Shown here: positions 41,234 to 50,756 of the stretch, one piece after another | Position numbering within the stretch: the stretch's first letter is position 1 | How the letters are laid out: each line of letters starts with the position of its first letter | Source: Enterobacteriaceae bacterium UBA7338 | GTDB taxonomy: Bacteria > Pseudomonadota > Gammaproteobacteria > Enterobacterales > Enterobacteriaceae | Length of the DNA stretch: 64,000 nt | Direction of reading: 5' to 3' | NCBI GenBank assembly: GCA_002480085.1 | Contig: DKPJ01000009.1 | Location: 1-64,000 of the forward strand | Made by a program: the position numbers and the translations under genes | Notes under the pieces: model-generated | What the model was told of the DNA's origin: nothing | The model's database searches: none | The model's input: only the letters and a program-made list of their open reading frames with translations

Positions 41234-43795
41234 ATGAGTACACAAGAGAATTTCGACGCCCACACGCCCATGATGCAGCAGTACCTGAAGCTGAAAGCCC
41301 AGCATCCGGACATCCTGCTCTTCTACCGGATGGGCGATTTTTATGAGCTGTTCTATGACGATGCGAAACGCGCCTCGCAGCTGATGGATATCTCCCTGAC
41401 CAAACGCGGTGCCTCGGCGGGGGAGCCTATTCCGATGGCGGGCGTGCCGCACCACGCGGTAGAAAACTATCTGGCGAAGCTGGTCAGCCTTGGCGAGTCG
41501 GTAGCGATTTGTGAACAGATTGGCGATCCGGCCACCAGCAAGGGACCGGTTGAGCGTAAGGTAGTACGCATCGTGACGCCCGGCACCATCAGCGACGAAG
41601 CGCTGCTGCACGAGCGTCAGGATAACCTGCTGGCGGCTCTCTGGCAGGACAGCAAGGGCTTTGGCTACGCCACCCTGGACATCAGCTCCGGGCGCTTTCG
41701 CCTGAGCGAGCCTGCCGATCGCGAGACCATGGCCGCCGAGCTGCAGCGTACCAACCCGGCAGAGCTGCTCTATGCCGAAGACTTTGCCGAGACCGCACTC
41801 ATTGAAGGCCGTCGCGGTCTGCGTCGTCGTCCGCTGTGGGAGTTTGAGATCGACACCGCCCGCCAGCAGCTGAACCTTCAGTTCGGCACCCGCGATCTGG
41901 TGGGCTTTGGCGTGGAGAACGCGACGCGGGGCCTCTGCGCCGCAGGCTGCCTGCTGCAATACGTAAAAGATACCCAGCGCACCTCCCTGCCCCACATCCG
42001 GGCGATCACGATGGAGCGCCAGCAGGACAGCATCATCATGGATGCTGCCACCCGCCGCAACCTGGAGATCACCCAGAACCTGGCCGGCGGCATTGAGAAT
42101 ACCCTGGCCTCGGTGCTCGACTGCACGGTCACGCCGATGGGCAGCCGGATGCTCAAGCGCTGGCTGCATATGCCGGTGCGCGATACCAAAACCCTGACCG
42201 AGCGCCAGCAGACCATCGCCGCGCTACAGGATGCTACAACCGAGCTACAGCCAGTGCTGCGCCAGGTGGGCGATCTGGAGCGTATCCTGGCGCGTCTGGC
42301 ACTGCGCACCGCTCGCCCTCGCGATCTGGCCCGCATGCGCCACACCTTCCAGCAGCTGCCAACGCTGCGGGAGATGCTGGCCGAGGTTGACAGCGCGCCG
42401 GTACAGCGGCTGCGGGAGACGATGGGCGAATTTAGCGAGCTGCGCGAGCTGCTGGAGCGAGCGATTATCGACGCCCCGCCGGTGCTGGTGCGCGACGGCG
42501 GCGTGATTGCCCCCGGCTATAATGCCGAGCTGGACGAGTGGCGTGCGCTGGCAGATGGCGCAACGGACTATCTGGATAAGCTGGAGATCCGCGAGCGCGA
42601 AAAGCTGGGACTCGACACGCTGAAGGTCGGCTATAACGCAGTACACGGCTACTTTATTCAGATCAGCCGCGGTCAGAGCCACCACGCGCCGATCCACTAC
42701 GTACGCCGCCAGACGCTGAAGAATGCCGAGCGCTACATTATTCCGGAACTGAAAGAGTACGAGGACAAGGTTCTGACCTCAAAAGGCAAGGCGCTGGCGC
42801 TGGAGAAGCAGCTCTATGAAGAGCTTTTTGACCTGCTGATGCCGCACCTGGCCGATCTCCAGCAGAGCGCCAGCGCCCTGGCGGAGCTTGACGTGCTGGT
42901 GAACCTGGCCGAACGCGCCTATACCCTCAACTACTGCTGCCCAACCTTTAGCGATAAACCGGGCATCCGCATCAGCGAAGGGCGTCATCCGGTGGTTGAG
43001 CAGGTGCTGAACGAGCCGTTTATCGCCAACCCACTGAATCTCTCCCCGCAGCGGCGGATGCTGATCATTACCGGGCCGAACATGGGCGGTAAAAGTACCT
43101 ACATGCGCCAGACCGCGCTGATTGCCCTGCTGGCCTACATTGGCAGCTATGTCCCGGCGCAAAAGGTCGAGATCGGTCCCATCGACCGTATCTTCACCCG
43201 CGTTGGTGCGGCCGACGATCTGGCCAGCGGCCGTTCAACCTTTATGGTGGAGATGACCGAAACCGCCAACATCCTGCACAATGCTACGGAGAACAGCCTG
43301 GTGCTAATGGATGAGATCGGGCGCGGAACGTCCACCTACGACGGCCTGTCGCTGGCATGGGCCTGCGCCGAGAACCTGGCAAACCGCATCAAGGCGCTGA
43401 CTCTGTTTGCCACCCACTACTTCGAGCTGACCCAGCTGCCAGAGAAGATGGAGGGCGTTGCCAATGTGCATCTGGATGCGCTGGAGCACGGGGATACGAT
43501 TGCCTTTATGCACAGCGTGCAGGATGGCGCAGCCAGCAAAAGCTACGGTCTGGCAGTCGCGGCGCTGGCGGGCGTGCCGAAAGAGGTGATCAAGCGGGCA
43601 CGGCAGAAGTTGCGCGAGCTGGAGAGCATTACGCCCAATGCGGCGGCGACCCAGGTTGACGGTACCCAGATGTCGCTATTGACTCCTCCGGAGGAGACCA
43701 GCCCGGCGGTTGAGGCGCTGGAGAATCTCGATCCGGATACCCTCACCCCGCGCCAGGCGCTGGAGTGGATCTACCGTCTTAAGAATCTGGTGTAG
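41234..43795 (+). CDS. mutS: DNA mismatch repair protein MutS
   Basis: The 853-residue protein has the mismatch-reading Phe-Xaa-Glu motif in YRMGDFYELFYDD near residue 35. It also has the clamp/lever domains, and the ATPase near 610-690 with Walker A TGPNMGGKSTYMRQ, the DDLASGRSTFMVEM block and Walker B LVLMDEIGRGTSTYDG. The C-terminal tetramerisation tail is present. MutS recognises mismatches and recruits MutL and MutH. The 5' flank is the foreign-looking T6SS border; the coding sequence itself looks ordinary. Confidence 0.99.
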   Translation: MSTQENFDAHTPMMQQYLKLKAQHPDILLFYRMGDFYELFYDDAKRASQLMDISLTKRGASAGEPIPMAGVPHHAVENYLAKLVSLGESVAICEQIGDPATSKGPVERKVVRIVTPGTISDEALLHERQDNLLAALWQDSKGFGYATLDISSGRFRLSEPADRETMAAELQRTNPAELLYAEDFAETALIEGRRGLRRRPLWEFEIDTARQQLNLQFGTRDLVGFGVENATRGLCAAGCLLQYVKDTQRTSLPHIRAITMERQQDSIIMDAATRRNLEITQNLAGGIENTLASVLDCTVTPMGSRMLKRWLHMPVRDTKTLTERQQTIAALQDATTELQPVLRQVGDLERILARLALRTARPRDLARMRHTFQQLPTLREMLAEVDSAPVQRLRETMGEFSELRELLERAIIDAPPVLVRDGGVIAPGYNAELDEWRALADGATDYLDKLEIREREKLGLDTLKVGYNAVHGYFIQISRGQSHHAPIHYVRRQTLKNAERYIIPELKEYEDKVLTSKGKALALEKQLYEELFDLLMPHLADLQQSASALAELDVLVNLAERAYTLNYCCPTFSDKPGIRISEGRHPVVEQVLNEPFIANPLNLSPQRRMLIITGPNMGGKSTYMRQTALIALLAYIGSYVPAQKVEIGPIDRIFTRVGAADDLASGRSTFMVEMTETANILHNATENSLVLMDEIGRGTSTYDGLSLAWACAENLANRIKALTLFATHYFELTQLPEKMEGVANVHLDALEHGDTIAFMHSVQDGAASKSYGLAVAALAGVPKEVIKRARQKLRELESITPNAAATQVDGTQMSLLTPPEETSPAVEALENLDPDTLTPRQALEWIYRLKNLV

Positions 43796-43820
43796 TTTTC
43801 TGCGAGCCTGGTCTGAGCTT

Positions 43821-43827
43821 CTATACT
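43821..43827 (+). promoter_or_regulatory. Sigma-S-like -10 element of osmC
   Basis: CTATACT lies 31 bp upstream of the osmC ATG and matches the stationary-phase sigma-S -10 consensus, with a C upstream. It fits the known RpoS dependence of osmC in E. coli. Confidence 0.5.
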
Positions 43828-43857
43828 TATGTTTTCATCCAAAAAAGGAGCGAACAG

Positions 43858-44286
43858 ATGACGATCCATAAGAAAGGCCAGGCCCACTGGGAAGGCGATA
43901 TCAAAGGCGGCAAAGGCACCATCTCTACTGAGAGCGGCGCGTTAAAGCAGCAGCCTTACGGGTTTAATACCCGCTTCGAAGGCGCAGCCGGGACCAACCC
44001 GGAAGAGCTAATCGGCGCGGCGCATGCGGGCTGCTTCTCTATGGCGCTGTCATTGATGCTGGGTGAAGAGGGTTACACCCCAGAGAGCATCGATACCACG
44101 GCTGACGTATCGCTGGATAAGGTTGAGGGCGGCTTCGCGATCACCAAAATCGCGTTGACCAGCACGGTGAAAGTACCGGGCATTGACGAAGAGACCTTCG
44201 ATAAGATCATCAACAAAGCCAAAGCGGGCTGTCCGGTTTCTCAGCTGCTCAAAGCCGAGATCGCCCTGGACTACACGCTAAATTAG
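43858..44286 (+). CDS. osmC: Organic hydroperoxide peroxidase OsmC
   Basis: The 142-residue protein is almost collinear with E. coli OsmC, from MTIHKKGQAHWEGDIK to the LDYTLN end. The two catalytic cysteines are present: Cys59 in AHAGCFSM and Cys125 in AGCPVSQ. OsmC reduces organic hydroperoxides in the cytoplasm during stationary phase and osmotic stress. AAGGAG precedes the ATG. In E. coli the gene is elsewhere on the chromosome; here it sits between mutS and rpoS. Confidence 0.95.
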   Translation: MTIHKKGQAHWEGDIKGGKGTISTESGALKQQPYGFNTRFEGAAGTNPEELIGAAHAGCFSMALSLMLGEEGYTPESIDTTADVSLDKVEGGFAITKIALTSTVKVPGIDEETFDKIINKAKAGCPVSQLLKAEIALDYTLN

Positions 44287-44289
44287 GTT

Positions 44290-44383
44290 TGAGTCAATGC
44301 CGGGCGGCGGCGTTGCCTGGCCCGGCCTACGATGCTTCACAGCAGTGTAGGCCTGATAAGCGCAGCGCCATCAGGCGTTTTTA
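44290..44383. repeat. REP/BIME palindromic elements behind osmC
   Basis: GCCGGGCGGCG...CCCGGCCTACG followed by TGTAGGCCTGATAAGCGCAGCGCCATCAGGC (two facing half-elements) is the typical enterobacterial REP/BIME pattern. Such elements stabilise mRNA 3' ends and bind gyrase or Pol I. They lie in the 3'-to-3' gap between osmC and rpoS. Confidence 0.85.
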
Positions 44384-44400
44384 GCTAAAAAGCACAAAAG

Positions 44401-44431
44401 AAAAAGGCCAGTCGGATGACTGGCCTTTTTT
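44401..44431. terminator. Bidirectional terminator of rpoS and osmC
   Basis: AAGGCCAGTC, loop GGAT and GACTGGCCTT form a 10-bp stem with A-run and T-run on either side. It can end transcripts from both strands. Confidence 0.9.
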
Positions 44432-44450
44432 GGAATGGTGCCGCTTCTTC

Positions 44451-45443
44451 TTATTCGCGGAACAGCGCTTCGATATTCAGCCCCTGCGTCTGCAGAATTT
44501 CACGCAGACGACGCAGACCTTCAACCTGAATCTGACGAACGCGTTCACGAGTCAGGCCAATTTCACGGCCCACATCCTCAAGCGTTGCAGCTTCATAGCC
44601 CAGCAGACCGAAACGACGTGCCAGCACCTCGCGTTGTTTGGCGTTCAGTTCGAACAGCCATTTGACGATGCTCTGTTTCATGTCATCGTCCTGCGTGGTG
44701 TCTTCCGGACCGTTATCTTTCTCGTCGGCCAGGATGTCCAGCAGCGCTTTTTCGGAATCGCCACCCAGCGGGGTGTCTACCGAGGTAATGCGCTCGTTGA
44801 GACGCAGCATACGGCTTACGTCATCAACCGGTTTATCAAGCTGTTCGGCAATCTCTTCTGCACTTGGCTCGTGGTCCAGCTTATGGGACAGTTCACGTGC
44901 GGTACGCAGATAGACGTTCAGCTCTTTAACGATATGAATTGGCAGACGGATCGTCCGGGTCTGGTTCATGATTGCCCGTTCGATGGTCTGACGAATCCAC
45001 CAGGTTGCGTAAGTCGAGAAACGGAACCCGCGTTCTGGGTCAAATTTCTCAACGGCGCGGATCAGCCCCAGGTTACCCTCTTCAATCAGATCCAGCAGAG
45101 CCAGACCACGATTGCTGTAACGACGGGCAATCTTCACAACCAGACGCAGGTTACTTTCAATCATGCGACGGCGTGATGCAACGTCCCCACGCAGTGCGCG
45201 ACGCGCGAAGTAAACTTCTTCTTCAGCCGTAAGCAGAGGAGAATAACCAATCTCTCCCAGATACAGCTGAGTAGCGTCAAGCACTCGCTGTGTTGCTCCC
45301 TGAGATAACAGCTCCTCTTCGGCTAACTCGTTATCACTGGGTTCCTCTTCATTCAGGACTTTCTCATCAAAAGCCTCAACTCCGTTCTCATCAAATTCCG
45401 CGTCTTCATTTAAATCATGAACTTTCAGCGTATTCTGACTCAT
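44451..45443 (-). CDS. rpoS: RNA polymerase sigma factor RpoS
   Basis: The 330-residue protein is nearly identical to E. coli RpoS. It has region 1.2 and 2 (DLIEEGNLGLIRAVEKFDPE, then FSTYATWWIRQTIERA), region 3 and region 4 with the DNA-binding helix EIGLTRERVRQIQVEGLRRL. It directs the general stress and stationary-phase response. The start at 45443 follows TAGGAGCCACC, as in E. coli. No truncation is seen, so the allele appears functional. Confidence 0.99.
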   Translation of the reverse strand: MSQNTLKVHDLNEDAEFDENGVEAFDEKVLNEEEPSDNELAEEELLSQGATQRVLDATQLYLGEIGYSPLLTAEEEVYFARRALRGDVASRRRMIESNLRLVVKIARRYSNRGLALLDLIEEGNLGLIRAVEKFDPERGFRFSTYATWWIRQTIERAIMNQTRTIRLPIHIVKELNVYLRTARELSHKLDHEPSAEEIAEQLDKPVDDVSRMLRLNERITSVDTPLGGDSEKALLDILADEKDNGPEDTTQDDDMKQSIVKWLFELNAKQREVLARRFGLLGYEAATLEDVGREIGLTRERVRQIQVEGLRRLREILQTQGLNIEALFRE

Positions 45444-45563
45444 AAGGTGGCTCCTACCCGTGATCCCTGAACAAAATCTCCATGCTTCCTTTTTTATTCG
45501 AGGCAGCTGCATCTACGCAAGCTGCCACGGCAAAGCAAAGGATAGCATAACGACTTTGCCAAA
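45444..45563 (-). promoter_or_regulatory. rpoS leader, sRNA-responsive part
   Basis: The 120 bp between nlpD and rpoS match the E. coli rpoS leader near the start codon, including TTTTGTTCAGGGATCACGG and the ribosome site. In E. coli this leader folds back on the ribosome site and is opened by DsrA, RprA and ArcZ with Hfq. The main rpoS promoter is expected inside nlpD. Confidence 0.75.
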
Positions 45564-46718
45564 TTATCGCTGCGGCAAATAACGCAGCGGGTTTACGGAT
45601 TTCCCCTTGTAACGAATTTCAAAATGCAAACGTGTAGAACTGGTGCCGGTGCTACCCATGGTAGCTATCTTCTGCCCCGCCTTGATGTCTTGTTGCTCCC
45701 GGACCAGCATTGTGTCGTTATGGGCGTAGGCACTCAGGTAATCATCATTATGTTTGATGATAATAAGATTACCGTAACCGCGCAGAGCGTTCCCGGCATA
45801 TACCACGCGTCCATCTGCGGTCGCGACGATAGCCTGGCCTTTCGACCCTGCGATATCGATCCCTTTATTGCCACCTTCGGTAGCAGAGAAGTTATCGATA
45901 ACGTTGCCATCAGTTGGCCAGCGCCAGGATGAAATCGGCGCGCTGGTGGAGGTACTGCTGGCCGTCGGTTCGGTTGTGGTAACTGAAGGTGCCGTTACAG
46001 GCGCTGTGACTACCGTCGCAGGCTTGTTGTTCGGCAACATTTTGTTATCACTCTGTTCACCTGAGTCCTCAGAATACGTAATTGTCGGTTTCGGCGCAAC
46101 TACTACGGTCGAATTTTGTGCAGGTTGCGTCACGATTCCTTGTGCGGAAGCATCGGCCTGAGTGATTGCGTTACCGCCAGTTATTGGTGTGCCGGATGAA
46201 TTTCCAACCTGGAGAACCTGCCCGACATTCAGGCCATACGGGGCGGCGACGCCATTTCGCTGGGCCAGATCGCGGAAATCATTGCCGGTAACCCAGGCAA
46301 TGTAAAACAGTGTATCACCGCGTTTCACAGTGTAAGTGCTGCCGCCGGTATAGCTACCTTTCGGAATGTTCCCATACTGGCGATTGTAAACAATTCGGCC
46401 ATTTTGCGTCTGAACCGGCTGCGAAACCACCGGTTGCGAAGTAACTGGCTGCGTGGTCGAGGGCTGGATCGTCGTTGGCGGCGCGGTAACCGGCTGGACC
46501 GGCTGAATTTGCGGAGCCTGCTGCGGCGTGCTGCCCATCTTCGGTGGAGGGGTAATTAACATTCCGGATTCGGTGCTGCTGCCTGATGCGCTGCTGCCGT
46601 CTACGGAGCTTACCGGCGCGGGTGGATTACCAGAATTTGAGCATCCTGCCAGCCAGAGCGAAACCAGTGACAATGCCGCAATCCGGCTTAAGGTGAATGT
46701 TGGGCTTCCCGTGCTCAT
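45564..46718 (-). CDS. nlpD: Murein hydrolase activator NlpD
   Basis: The 384-residue outer-membrane lipoprotein has lipobox LWLAGC (Cys26), a Pro/Gln/Thr-rich linker, a LysM domain (TYTVKRGDTLFYIAW, about 128-172) and a C-terminal LytM/M23 domain (GNKGIDIAGSKGQAIVATADG... TRLHFEIRYKG). The metal ligands of active M23 peptidases are not all present, as expected for an activator of amidase AmiC in cell division. Confidence 0.98.
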   Translation of the reverse strand: MSTGSPTFTLSRIAALSLVSLWLAGCSNSGNPPAPVSSVDGSSASGSSTESGMLITPPPKMGSTPQQAPQIQPVQPVTAPPTTIQPSTTQPVTSQPVVSQPVQTQNGRIVYNRQYGNIPKGSYTGGSTYTVKRGDTLFYIAWVTGNDFRDLAQRNGVAAPYGLNVGQVLQVGNSSGTPITGGNAITQADASAQGIVTQPAQNSTVVVAPKPTITYSEDSGEQSDNKMLPNNKPATVVTAPVTAPSVTTTEPTASSTSTSAPISSWRWPTDGNVIDNFSATEGGNKGIDIAGSKGQAIVATADGRVVYAGNALRGYGNLIIIKHNDDYLSAYAHNDTMLVREQQDIKAGQKIATMGSTGTSSTRLHFEIRYKGKSVNPLRYLPQR

Positions 46719-46827
46719 TTATCCCCCAAAAATGTATTTACTTGTGCGTGTTGAAAACCGTGGCGTTATTTAACGCCGCCCCACCTTACGCTTAAACTCG
46801 CTGAAAACTTTAGGAAAAATCCGGGTC

Positions 46828-47454
46828 TCAGGCCAGCTCGCCTTTCACCAGCGGGACAAAACGTACGTCTTCCACGGTTTCGATGATAAATTCGCTTCCC
46901 CGTCGATGAATGCACTTCAGCTGCTGGTGCTCATCGCCCACGGGCAAAACGAGAATACCGCCGTTATCCAGCTGCGCCAGAAGCGCGGCGGGGATCTCCG
47001 GCGGTGCGGCCGTCACGATGATGGCATCAAACGGGGCGCGAGCCTGCCACCCCTGCCAGCCATCGCCATGACGGGTTGAAACATTGTGCAGATCGAGCTG
47101 CTTCAGACGGCGACGCGCCTGCCACTGCAGGCCCTTGATCCGCTCAACGGAGCAGACATGGCGCACCAGATGCGCCAGGATCGCGGTCTGGTAACCTGAA
47201 CCGGTGCCGATCTCCAGCACCCTTGAATCCGGCGTCAGCGCCAGCAGCTCGGTCATCCGCGCCACCATATAGGGCTGTGAAATAGTCTGCCCCTGGCCGA
47301 TAGGCAACGCGACGTTCTCCCACGCTTTGTGTTCAAACGCTTCATCAATAAATTTCTCACGGGGAACCCGTGCGATCGCCTCCAGGACATGCTCATCTTT
47401 GATGCCCTGGCTGCGTAACTGATCGAGAAGGGCTTGTACGCGTCTGCTTACCAT
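46828..47454 (-). CDS. pcm: L-isoaspartate O-methyltransferase Pcm
   Basis: The 208-residue SAM-dependent methyltransferase has the SAM motif VLEIGTGSGYQTAILAHL and the family block PREKFIDEAFEHKAWENVALP (split). It repairs isoaspartyl damage in ageing proteins. It overlaps surE by 7 bp, as in E. coli. Confidence 0.98.
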   Translation of the reverse strand: MVSRRVQALLDQLRSQGIKDEHVLEAIARVPREKFIDEAFEHKAWENVALPIGQGQTISQPYMVARMTELLALTPDSRVLEIGTGSGYQTAILAHLVRHVCSVERIKGLQWQARRRLKQLDLHNVSTRHGDGWQGWQARAPFDAIIVTAAPPEIPAALLAQLDNGGILVLPVGDEHQQLKCIHRRGSEFIIETVEDVRFVPLVKGELA

Positions 47455-48209
47455 TGCGTGTTCACTCCGGCACGGCTTAACCAGTCCGAAACAACATCAT
47501 GCGCGCTGTGTGCGGTAAGATCCACATGCAGCGGCGTTACCGAGACGTAGCCTTCATCTACGGCAGCAAAGTCGGTGTCCGGCCCGGCGTCGTGCTTCTC
47601 ACCCGGCGGGCCAATCCAGTAGAGCGTATTGCCGCGGGGATCCTCCTGCGGGATCACCTTATCTGCCGGATGGCGGCTGCCGCAGCGGGTCACGCGAATG
47701 CCCTTGATCTCATCAAGAGGCAGATCGGGCACGTTGATATTCAGGATGCGACCGGTGCGCAGCGGCTCCCGGCTCAGGGCGCGTAGAATCGAACAGGTGA
47801 CGGCGGCGGCGGTATCATAGTGCGTGTAGCCGTTAAGCGAGACCGCCAGCGCAGGAAAGCCAAGATGACGCCCCTCCATTGCTGCGGCCACCGTCCCGGA
47901 GTAGATCACATCGTCGCCGAGATTTGGCCCGGCGTTGATCCCGGCAATCACCACGTCCGGGCGCGGTCGCATTAGCGCATTGACGCCAAGAAAGACGCAG
48001 TCGGTGGGGGTGCCCATCTGCACGGCGATATCGCCGTTCTCGAAGGTAAAGGTCCGAAGTGAAGATTCCAGCGTCAGGGAGTTAGAGGCTCCGCTGCGGT
48101 TACGATCGGGCGCGACAACCTGCACATCGGCAAATTCCCGTAAAGCATGGGCCAGAGTCTGTATGCCTGGCGCATGGATCCCGTCATCGTTACTCAGCAA
48201 TATTCGCAT
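47448..48209 (-). CDS. surE: 5'/3'-nucleotidase SurE
   Basis: The 253-residue protein has the metal-binding N-terminus MRILLSNDDGIHAPG, SGASNSLTL and the GTPTDCV loop. It removes phosphate from nucleoside monophosphates and short polyphosphates. The ATG at 48209 is the standard start; two upstream codons are dropped. It overlaps the truD 3' end by 20 bp. Confidence 0.98.
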   Translation of the reverse strand: MRILLSNDDGIHAPGIQTLAHALREFADVQVVAPDRNRSGASNSLTLESSLRTFTFENGDIAVQMGTPTDCVFLGVNALMRPRPDVVIAGINAGPNLGDDVIYSGTVAAAMEGRHLGFPALAVSLNGYTHYDTAAAVTCSILRALSREPLRTGRILNINVPDLPLDEIKGIRVTRCGSRHPADKVIPQEDPRGNTLYWIGPPGEKHDAGPDTDFAAVDEGYVSVTPLHVDLTAHSAHDVVSDWLSRAGVNTQW

Positions 48210-49239
48210 AATCACCCGATGTATTGATAAGTTCCCTTACAACGCTGGTGGCAAAGCTACCGGCTGGCAGCCAGAAGCGCAGTTCGACGGTGACGTCATC
48301 CCACCACTCCCAGTTCAGCTGCTGCGGATAGAGCAGCGCGGCCCGGCGTGAGGCCTCAACCTTTTCGCGCACCAGCAGGGACTGCAGCAGAGGCGAGTCG
48401 CTAATGGCCGCCTCTTCACGCGCCAGCGCCTCGCGCTGGGTTCCCCACTCGCCGGTACCCGGCAGCACAGCGGTAATCATCAGCGCTTTGTCATCGACGC
48501 GCGTCTGTAGCGCCGCCAGCTCTTCCGGCGTCGCCACGAACCAGCTTCCGCGCCCCGCTAATTGTAGCGCATCGCCGTCAACAACTTGATTAAAGTCCGC
48601 TTTTTTCAGGCGCTCGCTGACGATCTGATTAAACAACGCGCTGCGGGCCGCCGACAACCAAAAACTGCGTTTATTGCGATCGCGCACCGGGGCATCGCTC
48701 TCTGCCCAGCGCAGCGCACCGTGCAGGTTGCTGCCGCCGATACCGAAGCGCTGCGCGCCAAAATAGTTCGGCACGCCCTGCTCTGCTATGGCACTAAGAC
48801 GCGCCTCGACGTCGGCACGGTTGCTGACCTCGCGCAGCACGAGGGTAAACTGGTTGCCCTGCAACGCCCCCAGCCGCAGCTTACGCTTGTGGCGGGCGTA
48901 CTCCAGCACCTTGCAGCCTTCCAGCTGAAAGGCGCTGAGATCCGGCATCTCTTTACCCGGCACGCGGGCGCAGAGCCACTGCTCGGTCACCGCATGCTTA
49001 TCTTTCTGCCCGGCAAAGCTGATCTCCCGGGCGTGGATCTTGAGGAATTTTGCCAGCGCGTCGGCGACAAAGCGGGTATTGCAGCCGGTTTTCAGCACCC
49101 GCACCAGAATATGCTCGCCCTCGCCGTCGGGCGCGAAGCCTAAATCCTCTATCACGACGAAGTCTTCCGGGTTGGCCTTCAGCAGGCCGCTGCCCTGAGG
49201 TTTGCCGTGCAGGTACGTCAGCGCGTCAAACTCGGTCAT
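48190..49239 (-). CDS. truD: tRNA pseudouridine(13) synthase TruD
   Basis: The 349-residue protein has the TruD catalytic loop FAGQKDKHAVTEQW with the catalytic Asp. It also has the insertion domain containing NYFGAQRFGIGGSNL. It converts U13 of tRNA-Glu to pseudouridine. It overlaps ispF by 4 bp. Confidence 0.98.
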   Translation of the reverse strand: MTEFDALTYLHGKPQGSGLLKANPEDFVVIEDLGFAPDGEGEHILVRVLKTGCNTRFVADALAKFLKIHAREISFAGQKDKHAVTEQWLCARVPGKEMPDLSAFQLEGCKVLEYARHKRKLRLGALQGNQFTLVLREVSNRADVEARLSAIAEQGVPNYFGAQRFGIGGSNLHGALRWAESDAPVRDRNKRSFWLSAARSALFNQIVSERLKKADFNQVVDGDALQLAGRGSWFVATPEELAALQTRVDDKALMITAVLPGTGEWGTQREALAREEAAISDSPLLQSLLVREKVEASRRAALLYPQQLNWEWWDDVTVELRFWLPAGSFATSVVRELINTSGDYANIAE

Positions 49240-49715
49240 TTAGCCGCCTTATTCAACAGCGCCACCGCCTCGCAGGCAATGCCTTCGCCGCGCCCGGTAA
49301 AGCCCAGCTTCTCGGTGGTGGTGGCCTTAACGTTAACGTCGTCCATGTGGCAGCCAAGATCTTCAGCAATAAACACGCGCATCTGCGGGATATGCGGCAG
49401 CATCTTCGGTGCCTGGGCGATAATCGTCACGTCAACGTTGCCAAGGGTATAGCCTTTTGCCTGAATACGACGCCAGGCCTCACGCAGCAGCTCGCGGCTG
49501 TCCGCGCCTTTAAACGCCGGATCGGTGTCCGGGAAGAGCTTGCCGATATCTCCCAGCGCCGCCGCACCAAGCAGCGCATCGGTTAACGCGTGCAGGGCTA
49601 CGTCGCCATCAGAGTGCGCCAGCAGGCCTTTCTCATAGGGAATACGTACGCCGCCAATGATAATCGGGCCTTCGCCGCCAAAGGCGTGTACGTCAAAGCC
49701 GTGTCCAATACGCAT
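49236..49715 (-). CDS. ispF: 2-C-methyl-D-erythritol 2,4-cyclodiphosphate synthase IspF
   Basis: The 159-residue protein has the zinc-binding start RIGHGFDVHAFG and the LAHSDGDVALHALTDALLGA block. It forms the cyclodiphosphate in the non-mevalonate isoprenoid pathway, next to IspD in the same operon. Confidence 0.98.
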   Translation of the reverse strand: MRIGHGFDVHAFGGEGPIIIGGVRIPYEKGLLAHSDGDVALHALTDALLGAAALGDIGKLFPDTDPAFKGADSRELLREAWRRIQAKGYTLGNVDVTIIAQAPKMLPHIPQMRVFIAEDLGCHMDDVNVKATTTEKLGFTGRGEGIACEAVALLNKAAK

Positions 49716-49717
49716 GA

Positions 49718-50425
49718 TCAGTTCTCCATAGAGGCGTTACGGGTAAGATAAAATTCTGCCAGCGCCAGGTCTTCAGGCCGCGTCACTTTAATATTATCAG
49801 CGCGGCCAACGACCAGCTCGGGATGGTAGCCACAGTGCTCCAGCGCCGAGGCTTCATCGGTAATGGTCGCCCCATCGTTAAGCGCCCGCGTCAGGCACAT
49901 TTTAAGCAGCGCCAGCGGAAAAAACTGTGGCGTCAGCGCGTGCCAGAGATCGTTACGATCCACGGTGTGGGCGATGGCGCGCTTGCCTGGCTCGGCGCGC
50001 TTCATCGTATCGCGCACCGGGGCGGCGAGAATGCCACCCGTACGGCTGGTTTCACAGAGAGAGAGCAGACGGGAGAGATCGTCCTGATGCAGGCAGGGGC
50101 GAGCCGCATCGTGCACCAGCACCCACCCGGCATCGCCGGCAGCGTGCAGCCCCGCCAGCACCGAATCGGCGCGCTCTGCGCCGCCGTCAACCACGGTAAC
50201 CTGGGGATGATGCGCCAGCGGTAGACCGGCGAAGCGCTCGTCGCCCGGACTGACGGCAATAATCACCCTCTCCACACGCGGATCCGCCAGCAGCGCCGCA
50301 ACCGTGTGTTCAAGGATGGTTTTATTGCCAATCGAAAGATACTGTTTAGGGCATTCCGTTTGCATACGGCGGCCAAATCCGGCGGCCGGTACGACGGCAC
50401 AGATGGCCGGAACTATTGCTGCCAT
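49718..50425 (-). CDS. ispD: 2-C-methyl-D-erythritol 4-phosphate cytidylyltransferase IspD
   Basis: The 235-residue enzyme has the nucleotide-binding start VVPAAGFGRRMQTECPKQY, WVLVHDAARPC and DEASALEHCGY. It makes CDP-methylerythritol. The ATG at 50425 matches the E. coli start; the frame upstream overlaps ftsB and is not used. Confidence 0.97.
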   Translation of the reverse strand: MAAIVPAICAVVPAAGFGRRMQTECPKQYLSIGNKTILEHTVAALLADPRVERVIIAVSPGDERFAGLPLAHHPQVTVVDGGAERADSVLAGLHAAGDAGWVLVHDAARPCLHQDDLSRLLSLCETSRTGGILAAPVRDTMKRAEPGKRAIAHTVDRNDLWHALTPQFFPLALLKMCLTRALNDGATITDEASALEHCGYHPELVVGRADNIKVTRPEDLALAEFYLTRNASMEN

Positions 50426-50444
50426 GTAAGAAAACCTGGGCCTG

Positions 50445-50756
50445 TTATCGACTGTTTTGTGGTGACCCTGGGCTGCGTTTGGACGCATCCGGAACCAGAC
50501 GATAAAAGGTTTCGCCCGGCTTGGTCATACTGAGTTCGTTACGTGCGCGCTCTTCAATCGCTTCCTGACCGCCGTTGAGATCGTCGATCTCGGCGAAAAG
50601 CTGATCGTTACGCGCTTTTAGCTTAGCGTTTGTTGCCTGCTGTACCGTGACATCATCGCTGACGCGGCTGAAGTCGTGGAGGCCATTCTTGCCAAACCAC
50701 AATGAATACTGTAGCCAGACCAGCAAAGCCAGCAACAGCAGCGTTAATTTACCCAT
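50445..50756 (-). CDS. ftsB: Cell division protein FtsB
   Basis: The 103-residue bitopic protein has one N-terminal membrane helix (LTLLLLALLVWLQYSLWFG), then a periplasmic coiled coil (VTVQQATNAKLKARNDQLFAEIDDLNGG, split). It forms the FtsQLB divisome complex. It lies 19 bp upstream of ispD. The short open frame between ftsB and ygbE is not supported as a gene. Confidence 0.97.
   Translation of the reverse strand: MGKLTLLLLALLVWLQYSLWFGKNGLHDFSRVSDDVTVQQATNAKLKARNDQLFAEIDDLNGGQEAIEERARNELSMTKPGETFYRLVPDASKRSPGSPQNSR

Noticed and set aside
41177..42169. Minus-strand ORF of 330 codons over the mutS 5' half
   Set aside because: Antisense of mutS; no ribosome site and no recognisable domain.
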